From contig CAZMGT010000030.1 in assembly GCA_964565895.1 (NCBI GenBank), forward strand, positions 1 through 42,375: 42,375 nucleotides of DNA. The letters run 5' to 3'. Within the stretch, counting starts at the first letter, position 1, and each line of letters starts with the position of its first letter. A model generated the notes under the pieces. That model did not search any database. It had not been told where the DNA came from and worked only from the letters and a program-made list of their open reading frames with translations. Of this stretch, positions 32,596-39,534 are shown piece by piece. Source of the DNA: CAZMGT01 sp964565895 (GTDB lineage Bacteria; Armatimonadota; Zipacnadia; UBA1398; CAZMGT01). Made by a program: the position numbers and the translations under genes.

Positions 32596-33567
32596 CTACG
32601 GCTCCCTCTGCGCGGCGAGCTTCTCCGCCGCCTCGCGCGTGGGCAAGCCGGGGATCGCCCCCTTCACCGTCGTCGTCAGCGCGCCCACGGCGTTGGCGAA
32701 CGTAAACACCTGGGCGAGCTCCTCGCGCGAAAGCGGGCGCAGCGGGGCCTCCGGGCAGAGCTCGAGCAGCTTCACCAGCGCGCCGGCGACAAAGCCGTCG
32801 CCCGCGCCAGTGGTGTCCACCGTGTCCACCCGGAAGCCGGCGAGCTCCACCACCTCCCCGCCGCAGCAGACGACGCACCCCCGCGCCCCGCGGCTCACGG
32901 CGACAAGCTGCGGCCCGTGCTCCATGAGCTTTGCTGCGCCGCGGGCGATGTCCGCCTCGCCGGTGAGAAACTCAAGCTCCTCCTCGCACACCTTAACGAA
33001 GTGGGCAAAGCGCAGGGCGGCGCTCATTTCGCGGCGCGCGCGCTCTGCCGAATCCCAAAGCGACATGCGCAGGTTCGGATCGTAGGAGATAATCGCCCCC
33101 GCCTCCCGGGCCACCTCGATCGCCCGCAGCGTGGCCGAGCGCGAGGGCTCGCTGATTAGGGTAATCGAGCCGTAGTGAAACACGCGCGCCCCGCGAAGCA
33201 GGTCAACGTTAAGCTCCTCGGGCCGGAGCATCATGTCCGCGCTCGGGTCGCGGTAGAAGAGAAAGTCGCGCTCGCCCCCATCTTTCAGCGAGACGAAGGC
33301 CAGGCCCGTCTTTACCTTTTTGTCGAAGACCATCGCCGAGGTGTCCACGCCCGCCTCGCGAAACGTGCGCTCTAGAAAATGGCCGAACGGGTCGTCGCCC
33401 ACCTTGCCCAAAAAAGCGCTCGCCCGCCCGAGCTTGGCCACCCCGCAGGCGACGTTGGCCGGCGCCCCGCCCGGCGCCTTCTTAAACCCCGGGGCGTCGA
33501 TTAGCTCCCCCACCTCCTGCGAGACAAAGTCGATAAGCGCCTCGCCCAGGGTCACCACATCGGCCAC
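32596..33567 (-). CDS. PfkB-family sugar kinase (fructokinase-like)
   Basis: The 323-residue ribokinase-superfamily kinase has VTLGEALIDFVSQ at the start, GGAPANVACGVAKLG as the substrate-side signature and DTTGAGDGFVAGAL as the second signature with the catalytic base Asp. The ordering and the KVGDDPFGHFL segment are closest to bacterial fructokinases that make fructose 6-phosphate from fructose and ATP. The GTG at 33567 is used because GGAGG lies eight bases upstream and residues before it are not family-like. The gene is divergent from the phosphoesterase. No sugar transporter is adjacent, so the substrate is inferred. Confidence 0.87.
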   Translation of the reverse strand: MADVVTLGEALIDFVSQEVGELIDAPGFKKAPGGAPANVACGVAKLGRASAFLGKVGDDPFGHFLERTFREAGVDTSAMVFDKKVKTGLAFVSLKDGGERDFLFYRDPSADMMLRPEELNVDLLRGARVFHYGSITLISEPSRSATLRAIEVAREAGAIISYDPNLRMSLWDSAERARREMSAALRFAHFVKVCEEELEFLTGEADIARGAAKLMEHGPQLVAVSRGARGCVVCCGGEVVELAGFRVDTVDTTGAGDGFVAGALVKLLELCPEAPLRPLSREELAQVFTFANAVGALTTTVKGAIPGLPTREAAEKLAAQREP

Positions 33568-33690
33568 AGCGATCGCCTCCTTGCCTGCTCTTGGCGGGAG
33601 GGTTCGGCAGTCCCGCCGCGCCTCCTGCCCAAGGAGGAGCGGCTCGCGCGCCAACCGAAATGACAAACAAACGCGCGCGGGAGGGAGGAA

Positions 33691-34185
33691 ATGCCTGGCG
33701 ACCGCCAACCGCCCATCCGCGTCGGCGTGCTCGCCGATACGCACATCCCCACGCGCCGCAGGGCGCTCCCGATTGAGATCTTCGAATACTTCGAAGGCGT
33801 GGTGGCCATTTTGCACGCCGGCGACATTACCGAGGCCGAGGTGCTCGAGGAACTGGCCAAAGTGGCCCCCGTGCACGCCGTCCGGGGAAACATGGATCAC
33901 CTAACCAACCTTCCCCGGCAGCTCACGGTGAAAATCGGCGGCCTGCGCATCGGAGTGGTGCACGAGCCCCCGCGCGAGCGCACCGCGGAGGGGCTGCAGC
34001 GGCAGTTCGGCCGCCCGGTGCACTGCGTTGTCTTCGGCCACACCCATCGCACGCTCAACGAAGTCGTGGGCGGGGTGCGCCTGTTCAACCCCGGGGCGGT
34101 CACCGGCGGGCACGATGGCAACCACGTGGGGATAATCGAGATCGGCGAGGAGCTTACCGCGCGACTGCTCCCCCTCCTGGAATAG
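33691..34185 (+). CDS. YfcE/MJ0936-family metallophosphoesterase
   Basis: The 164-residue calcineurin-like phosphodiesterase has all metal motifs in order: VLADTHIP (Asp-x-His), HAGDIT, RGNMD, VVHE, FGHTHR and NPGAV. Family members hydrolyse phosphodiesters such as bis-pNPP and sometimes cyclic nucleotides in vitro, and their physiological substrate is mostly unknown. The ATG follows GGGAGG by six bases. It is the first gene of a rightward group with thioredoxin and the DsbD-like protein, but the 75-base gap to thioredoxin leaves co-transcription open. Confidence 0.9.
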   Translation: MPGDRQPPIRVGVLADTHIPTRRRALPIEIFEYFEGVVAILHAGDITEAEVLEELAKVAPVHAVRGNMDHLTNLPRQLTVKIGGLRIGVVHEPPRERTAEGLQRQFGRPVHCVVFGHTHRTLNEVVGGVRLFNPGAVTGGHDGNHVGIIEIGEELTARLLPLLE

Positions 34186-34260
34186 CCAGGGAACCGCGCA
34201 CTCGGCGGCGCTGTTAGCACCACAAATTCCACAGGAGCATAGCCAAAAGAGGTGAGGCCC

Positions 34261-34596
34261 ATGGGAAACGTCAAGCCGCTTTCCGATGACCAATTCGACT
34301 CGCTCGTGCTCCAGGCCCCGCGGCCGGTAATGGTGGACATGACCGCGGAGTGGTGCGGCCCGTGCCGCATGCTCGAGCCGATCATCGACCAGTTCGCCGA
34401 GGAGCACGCCGGCGAGGTGGACGTATATCGCATGGACATAGGCGAAAACCCCAATACCCCGGCGCGGCTTGGGGTTTTGAGCATTCCCATGATCATTTTG
34501 TTCTCCGGTGGCCAGGAAGTGGGGCGCATCGTGGGCGCCGTGCCTAAGGACCGCCTGGAGGCCCTGCTCGACAAAGCAAAGGCCCAGGGCGGCTAG
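34261..34596 (+). CDS. Thioredoxin
   Basis: The 111-residue thioredoxin has active site Trp31-Cys32-Gly-Pro-Cys35 (TAEWCGPCRMLEP) and the cis-proline segment LGVLSIPMIILF. It reduces disulfides in the cytoplasm and would supply electrons to DsbD-type membrane carriers, such as the gene that follows after 18 bases. The ATG at 34261 is used. AGAGGT lies seven bases upstream. A GTG at 34252 overlaps that site. Confidence 0.95.
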   Translation: MGNVKPLSDDQFDSLVLQAPRPVMVDMTAEWCGPCRMLEPIIDQFAEEHAGEVDVYRMDIGENPNTPARLGVLSIPMIILFSGGQEVGRIVGAVPKDRLEALLDKAKAQGG

Positions 34597-34695
34597 AGTT
34601 GGGGGTGAGGGAAAACGTCGGACTTTGCCGCGCAGCTCGCGCAGTCGTTTAAGGCCGCCCTGCAAACCGGCTCGCCCCTGGCCTATCTTCTCGCC

Positions 34696-35826
34696 GTGCT
34701 CGGCGGCGTGTTGGCCAGCCTCACCCCCTGCGTCTACCCGCTTATCCCCGTCACCGCCTCATACATCGGCGGGCGGGCGGAGGGCTCGCGGCGCAAGGCG
34801 TTTTTCCTCTCCGTCCTCTACAGCGCAGGGATCGCCACCACCTACGCGGCGATCGGCACGCTGCTTACCGTAGTGCACAAGTCCATGGGCGACATCGCCC
34901 GGAGCTACGGCGTGTCGCTGGGGATCGGGGTAATCTGCGTGCTGTTTGCGATGATGCTTTTCGACCGGCTGGCGATCCCGGTTCCCGCGGCGCTGCAAAA
35001 CCTTCAGGCAAAGCACCAGCAGAAGTCCGGCCTTTTCGGGGCATATTTCGCGGGGATGATCTTCGGCACCGTAGCCAGCCCCTGCCTCGCCCCGCTCGTT
35101 GGCGTGATCTCCATCGAGGTGGCCAAGACGAACAACATCCCTTATGCCGCGTCGCTCTTGTTCGCGTTCGGCATCGGCCTGGGGCTGCTGTTCATCCTCG
35201 TGGGCACGTTCGCGGGCTTGGTAACCTCGCTTCCCCGCGCGGGGCAGTGGATGGAGCGGATAAAAAACGGCTTTGGCTGGGCGATGCTCGCCATCGCCGC
35301 GTGGTATTTCTTCGCCGCGGGAAGGCTCTATGCGGAAAGCCACCTCGTCGCCCGAGCGGAGCCCGCCGCGTTGCCCACCGTGCGCCTCGCCGCGGAGGTC
35401 TCGCCCGACAAGCCCGTCGAGGTGGGCGACGAGCACCCGGAGATCGTGTGGGCCGGTCCAGAGGGCCGGGAGGAGCGGCTTTCGCAATTTCGCGGCAAAA
35501 AAGCGGTGCTCATTATCCTCTGGGCGAGCTGGTGCAAAAACTGCCCCGCCGAGGTCCCCCGGGCAAATCGCCTCCAGCAGCGCTTTGCGCGCGAGCTTAA
35601 GGTCCTCGGCATAAACGAGCTCGACGCCCCCGCCGTCGCCCGGCGGTGGATGGAGAAATATGGGGTGCAGTACGACTGCCTGCTCGACCCCGAGCAGGAG
35701 ATGATGACCGCCTATGGCATTTTTTCCATTCCCTACAACGTCGTTGTCGGCAAAGACGGCCTGGTCAAGTATGCCGGCGCGGCGCTCCCCAAAGAAGAGG
35801 AGCTGGCCGAGCTGCTCCGCCGCTGA
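34696..35826 (+). CDS. DsbD/CcdA-type membrane thiol carrier fused to a TlpA-like thioredoxin domain
   Basis: The N-terminal membrane domain has about six helices with redox cysteines Cys12 (LTPCVYP) and Cys130 (ASPCLAP). The C-terminal thioredoxin-like domain (~235-376) has Trp279-Cys280-Lys-Asn-Cys283 and SIPYNVVVGKDG. It would pass electrons from cytoplasmic thioredoxin, encoded just upstream, to the periplasm. The given start is the first standard start codon (GTG 34696), but it cuts into the first helix. Family-like residues (a ~26-residue N-terminus ending in TGSPLAYLLAV) are encoded in frame back to an ACG at 34615, just after GGGGGTGAGG and an in-frame stop at 34606. The true start is probably ACG, or the sequence has an error. 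Stop is three bases from lysS. Confidence 0.86.
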   Translation: MLGGVLASLTPCVYPLIPVTASYIGGRAEGSRRKAFFLSVLYSAGIATTYAAIGTLLTVVHKSMGDIARSYGVSLGIGVICVLFAMMLFDRLAIPVPAALQNLQAKHQQKSGLFGAYFAGMIFGTVASPCLAPLVGVISIEVAKTNNIPYAASLLFAFGIGLGLLFILVGTFAGLVTSLPRAGQWMERIKNGFGWAMLAIAAWYFFAAGRLYAESHLVARAEPAALPTVRLAAEVSPDKPVEVGDEHPEIVWAGPEGREERLSQFRGKKAVLIILWASWCKNCPAEVPRANRLQQRFARELKVLGINELDAPAVARRWMEKYGVQYDCLLDPEQEMMTAYGIFSIPYNVVVGKDGLVKYAGAALPKEEELAELLRR

Positions 35827-35829
35827 AAG

Positions 35830-37281
35830 CTACTCCTCCGGCCGCAGTTGGGGAAAGAGGATCACGTCGCGGATGGACTTCGAGTCCGTAAGCACCATAA
35901 GCAGGCGGTCGATGCCCAGCCCAAAGCCGCCTGTGGGGGGCATGCCGTGCTCAAGCGCGCGGAGAAAGTCCTCGTCCATGGGGTGGGCGTCCTCGGCCCC
36001 CGCGCGCCGCTGACGAAGCTGCTCCTCAAACCGCTTGCGCTGGTCGATCGGGTCGTTTATCTCGGAGAACCCGTTGCCCAGCTCCTGCCCCCCGACGAAC
36101 GGCTCAAAGCGCTCGGCGATCTGCGGGTTGTCGCGGCTGCGCTTGGCCAGCGGCGAGACGATCGTGGGATAGCCGACGAGGAACGTGGGCTGAATAAGCC
36201 GCGGCTCGACGAATTCGTCAAGCAGCTTATTGAGCACGGTGGCGCAGGTAACGGGGCCGTCAATGCGCAGCTCCCTCTCCCGGGCGATGCGCTGGGCGGC
36301 GGCGTCGTCGTAAAGGTCGGCAAGCTCCACCCCGGCGAACTGGCGCAGGGCGTCGGCCACGGCAAGCCTGCGCCAGGGCGGGGCAACGTCGATCTCCTGC
36401 CCGTTATAGACAAAGCGCGTGGAGCCGCAGACGACCTCGGCGCAGCCCGCGACAAGCTCCTCGCACAGGCGCATCATGTCCTCGTAGTTGGCGTAGGCAA
36501 GGTAGAACTCGAGCATGGTAAATTCCGGGTTGTGCCGGCGCGAGATGCCCTCGTTGCGGAAGTTGCGGTTGAGCTCGAACACGCGCTCGAACCCGCCGAC
36601 GATCAGCCGCTTAAGATAAAGCTCGGGGGCAATGCGCAGGTAAAGGTCAATCCCCAGGGCGTTGTGATAGGTAACGAACGGCCGGGCGGTGGCCCCTCCG
36701 GCGATGGGCTGCATCATCGGCGTTTCTACCTCGATAAACCCGCGCTCGCAAAGAAACTGGCGGATGAAGTTAATCATCCTGCTCCGCGCAATAAACAGCT
36801 CGCGCACCTCGCGGTTGATGATCAGGTCCAAGTAGCGCTGGCGAAAGCGAATCTCGACATCCTTCAGCCCGTGCCACTTCTCGGGCAGCCCGCGCAGCGC
36901 CTTGCACAGCACATCGATGCGCTCGGCCTCTACGGTAACCTCGCCCCGCCGCGTCTTAAACACCGTTCCCCGCACGCCCACGATATCCCCGCCGTCGAGC
37001 AGGTCCACGATCGCAAACTCCTCGCCCAGCCCGTCCACCGAAGCGTGGATTTGAATCTTCCCCGTGGCGTCGTAAACATCGGCGAACGCCGCCTTGCCGT
37101 GGCGGCGGATGACGTGCACCCTGCCGGCAATGGTCACCTGCTTGCCCTCGAGCTCGGAAAACCGCGCCACGACCTCCGCCGCGGTGTGCGTCCGCTCATA
37201 GCGCGTCCAGGAGAAGGGATCGGCGCCGCGCGCCCGGAGCGCCTCGAGCTTTTTCAGGCGCGCGCTCATTAACTCGTCCAC
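35830..37281 (-). CDS. lysS: Lysyl-tRNA synthetase (class II)
   Basis: The 483-residue enzyme attaches lysine to tRNA-Lys. An N-terminal OB-fold (~50-150, VTIAGRVHVIRRHGKAAFADVYD) binds the anticodon. The catalytic core has class II motif 1 (RGFIEVETPMMQ), motif 2 (FRNEGISRRHNPEFTMLE) and motif 3 (GFGLGIDRLLMVL). The GTG at 37281 follows GAGGAG by six bases. A longer upstream frame is not supported. It is 85 bases downstream of greA on the same strand and probably shares its promoter. The end is convergent with the DsbD-like gene, with only three bases between stops. Confidence 0.97.
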   Translation of the reverse strand: MDELMSARLKKLEALRARGADPFSWTRYERTHTAAEVVARFSELEGKQVTIAGRVHVIRRHGKAAFADVYDATGKIQIHASVDGLGEEFAIVDLLDGGDIVGVRGTVFKTRRGEVTVEAERIDVLCKALRGLPEKWHGLKDVEIRFRQRYLDLIINREVRELFIARSRMINFIRQFLCERGFIEVETPMMQPIAGGATARPFVTYHNALGIDLYLRIAPELYLKRLIVGGFERVFELNRNFRNEGISRRHNPEFTMLEFYLAYANYEDMMRLCEELVAGCAEVVCGSTRFVYNGQEIDVAPPWRRLAVADALRQFAGVELADLYDDAAAQRIARERELRIDGPVTCATVLNKLLDEFVEPRLIQPTFLVGYPTIVSPLAKRSRDNPQIAERFEPFVGGQELGNGFSEINDPIDQRKRFEEQLRQRRAGAEDAHPMDEDFLRALEHGMPPTGGFGLGIDRLLMVLTDSKSIRDVILFPQLRPEE

Positions 37282-37366
37282 AACAATCTCCTCGCTTTTA
37301 AGCAAACGATCGCGGGGAACGGCTCGCCGCGCCCCTCGGGGCACGCTATTCGCCGTGGCGCCGCCG

Positions 37367-38101
37367 TTACTTGCTGATCTTCAAAATGCGAAAGGTCACT
37401 GAGCCGCCGGGGGTGTCCACCTTTACCTCCGAGCGCGCCTTGCGCCCCATTAGCGCCCGGCCCACGGGCGATTCGTTAGAAATTTTGTTCAGCTCCGGGT
37501 CGGCCTCCACGGGCCCGACAATGGTAAACTCCAAAATCGCCCCCGTCTGCGTATTCTTTACCCTGACCTTCGAGCCCAGCCCCACGTGCGTCGTGGGAAT
37601 CTGGTCCGGCTCGAGCACGCGCGAACGAAGGAGGATGGAGCGCAGCTCCTGAATGCGCCCCTCAATCCGCGCCTGCTCCATTTTCGCGTTTTCATACTCG
37701 GAGGTGTCCGCCTCCTCGGCGGACTGCACGGCCTGGCGCGCCTCGCGCAACTGGGCCATGATCTGCGGCCGCTGCACGGTCATCAGCTCGTGCAGCTCCT
37801 GCTGGATCCTCTGGTAGCCGTCCGGGGTGAGGACGATCTCGTCGCGCGAGATCTCGGCCACCGGCTCGGGTAGGGAGGGCACGGCCTCGGGTGGTGCTTC
37901 GGCGGGTGCAGGTTTGGGCTTAGGCTTTGCCTTGGCTTTGGTTTTCTTGGCCGCTTTTGCCTTGGGCTTGGCTTTGGTTTTGGCCTTGGCCTTCGCCTTA
38001 ACTTTGGCCTTCGCCTTGGTCTTGGCCTTTGCCTTGGCCTTGCTCTTCCTCGTAGCCTTGCCCGCCTTCTTGCGCTTTGCCGTCTTGGTCGCCTTGGCCA
38101 C
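37367..38101 (-). CDS. greA: Transcription elongation factor GreA with a long lysine/alanine-rich N-terminus
   Basis: The 244-residue protein has a complete GreA module at ~88-244. A coiled coil with LTPDGYQRIQQELHEL and the acidic tip EEADTSEYENAKMEQARIEGRI is followed by an FKBP-like domain (GSKVRVKNTQTGAILEF, ISNESPVGRALMGRK). GreA rescues backtracked RNA polymerase by stimulating transcript cleavage. Residues 1-~65 are almost only Lys, Ala, Thr and Pro (repeats of KAKAKTK), a histone-H1-like extension absent from normal GreA (~158 residues). The GTG at 38101 is seven bases after GGAGGG and about 18 bases after the predicted transcript start, so the extension is translated. Confidence 0.95.
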   Translation of the reverse strand: MAKATKTAKRKKAGKATRKSKAKAKAKTKAKAKVKAKAKAKTKAKPKAKAAKKTKAKAKPKPKPAPAEAPPEAVPSLPEPVAEISRDEIVLTPDGYQRIQQELHELMTVQRPQIMAQLREARQAVQSAEEADTSEYENAKMEQARIEGRIQELRSILLRSRVLEPDQIPTTHVGLGSKVRVKNTQTGAILEFTIVGPVEADPELNKISNESPVGRALMGRKARSEVKVDTPGGSVTFRILKISK

Positions 38102-38125
38102 CTCAATGCCCTCCAATGGCGCGGT

Positions 38126-38155
38126 AGTATACACACGCCCAAATCGCGCTGTCAA
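38126..38155 (-). promoter_or_regulatory. Promoter of greA-lysS
   Basis: TTGACA at 38155-38150, an 18-base spacer, and TATACT at 38131-38126. The predicted leader is very short. Confidence 0.85.
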
Positions 38156-38301
38156 CAAGTTCGAGCAGTTTCATATACCCAATTGCTAAACGCTTTACAC
38201 CGCCCCACTTATTCCCCCGCTTGCCCCCGCGGGCCGCAGCGGAGGGCGCCCCTCAGCGCGCGGCGAACCACCGCCCCAACCCAGGGGAAAGGGTGAGCGC
38301 G

Positions 38302-39366
38302 ATGACCCCGCGGCAGCGCGTCTGGGCGGCGCTGCGCGGCGAGCTGGCCGACCGCGTGCCCCTCACCTGCTACGCCAACCTCCTCCCCCGAGGCGAGGTC
38401 GAGCGCCGCCTGCGCGATGAGGGCTTGGCCCTCGTCGTTCGCTGCCCCGTGTTCTCCACCTCGCGGCCAAACGTCGCCGTGCGCCGCGAGGAGTTTTTCC
38501 GCAATGGTCGGCGCTACGTCCGCCAAACGTTCCGCACGCCCGTGGGCGAGGTGTCCGAGCTGTTCCGCACCGGCGGGGGCTATGGGACAAGCCTGCGCTG
38601 CCAGTTCTTAATCAAGCGTCCCGAGGACTACGACGTCGTCGAGTTTATCGTTCGCGACGAGGTATATACGCCAAACTACGAGCGCTTTCTCGCCGAGCAG
38701 CGGACGCTGGGCGAGGACGGGGTGGTCATTGGCAACCTCGGCTATTCGCCGCTGCAGCAAATGCTCGTCCTGCTCATGGGGCCGGAGCGCTTCGCCATCG
38801 ACCTGCGCGAACGGCCCAAGCGGTTCTTCGCGCTTTACGAGACGATCGCCGAGCGCCAGCGCGAGCAGTTCCTCCTTGCCGCGCAGAGCCCCGCCCAGGC
38901 GTTTATCTACGGCGACAACATTACCAGCGAGATGGTCGGCCTGGAGCGCTTCGCGCGCTACTGCGCCCCGCGTTATAACGAGTTCGCCGCGCTCCTGCAC
39001 GAGCGAAACAAGCTTCTCGGCGTGCACATGGACGGCAAGCTTAAGCACCTCGCCCACGCCGTGGCCGAATGCGATATAGACTTCGTCGAGGCGTTTGCCC
39101 CGTTTCCCGATGGCGACCTGCCCCTCGCCGAAGCGCGGCGCGCCTGGCCCGACAAAGTGATTTGGATTAACTTCCCCTCGCCCGTTCATCTCCAGCCGCC
39201 CGCGAAAATCTCAGAGCACGTGCGCCAGATGCTCCGCGACGTGGCCCCCGGCGCGCGCTTTCTCGTGGGCGTTACCGAGAACATCCCAGAGCACGTGTGG
39301 CAGCAGAGCATGTGCGCGATTTCGCGCGTGCTGAAAGAAGAGGGCCGCCTGCCCTTGCCCGCCTAG
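38302..39366 (+). CDS. URO-D-family protein, divergent paralogue
   Basis: The 354-residue protein has the overall URO-D TIM-barrel pattern. It begins TPRQRVWAALRGELADRVPL, typical of the non-heme branch, and has GNLGYSPLQQML and GDNITSEMVG in the middle. At the position where relatives have His-x-Cys-Gly it reads His242-Met-Asp244-Gly (LGVHMDGKLKHL), so the zinc-thiol site is altered. It ends in a Pro-rich stretch. The ATG at 38302 has GGGTGAG upstream. The frame before it (from 38221) is not family-like. It is divergent from greA and unlinked to heme or corrinoid genes. The reaction is unknown. Confidence 0.75.
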   Translation: MTPRQRVWAALRGELADRVPLTCYANLLPRGEVERRLRDEGLALVVRCPVFSTSRPNVAVRREEFFRNGRRYVRQTFRTPVGEVSELFRTGGGYGTSLRCQFLIKRPEDYDVVEFIVRDEVYTPNYERFLAEQRTLGEDGVVIGNLGYSPLQQMLVLLMGPERFAIDLRERPKRFFALYETIAERQREQFLLAAQSPAQAFIYGDNITSEMVGLERFARYCAPRYNEFAALLHERNKLLGVHMDGKLKHLAHAVAECDIDFVEAFAPFPDGDLPLAEARRAWPDKVIWINFPSPVHLQPPAKISEHVRQMLRDVAPGARFLVGVTENIPEHVWQQSMCAISRVLKEEGRLPLPA

Positions 39367-39487
39367 CGCAACACGTGGGGCGCGAAGGGCCGGGTTTGCC
39401 CTCTCGCATCAATAGGGGCGACGCCAAAAACAAGGGATCTTGCCCGGCGCTGGTGAACGGCAGCACGCCACAGCGCTTTTCTTCCCG

Positions 39488-39511
39488 CGCGCCGAACCTT
39501 TTCCCGGCGCG
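39488..39511 (+). other. Hairpin upstream of the AlkP-superfamily gene
   Basis: CGCGCCG and CGGCGCG form a seven-base-pair stem with a ten-base loop, 24 bases before the start codon. It could end the upstream URO-D transcript or be a leader structure. There is no U-run. Confidence 0.35.
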
Positions 39512-39534
39512 CCGACCCAAAAGCGACGGAAAGG

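Noticed and set aside
33568..33900. N-terminal extension of the PfkB kinase
   Set aside because: It is antisense to the phosphoesterase and has no kinase similarity. GTG 33567 has a good ribosome site.
35848..37272. 474-residue open frame opposite lysS
   Set aside because: Antisense shadow. The synthetase motifs are on the minus strand.
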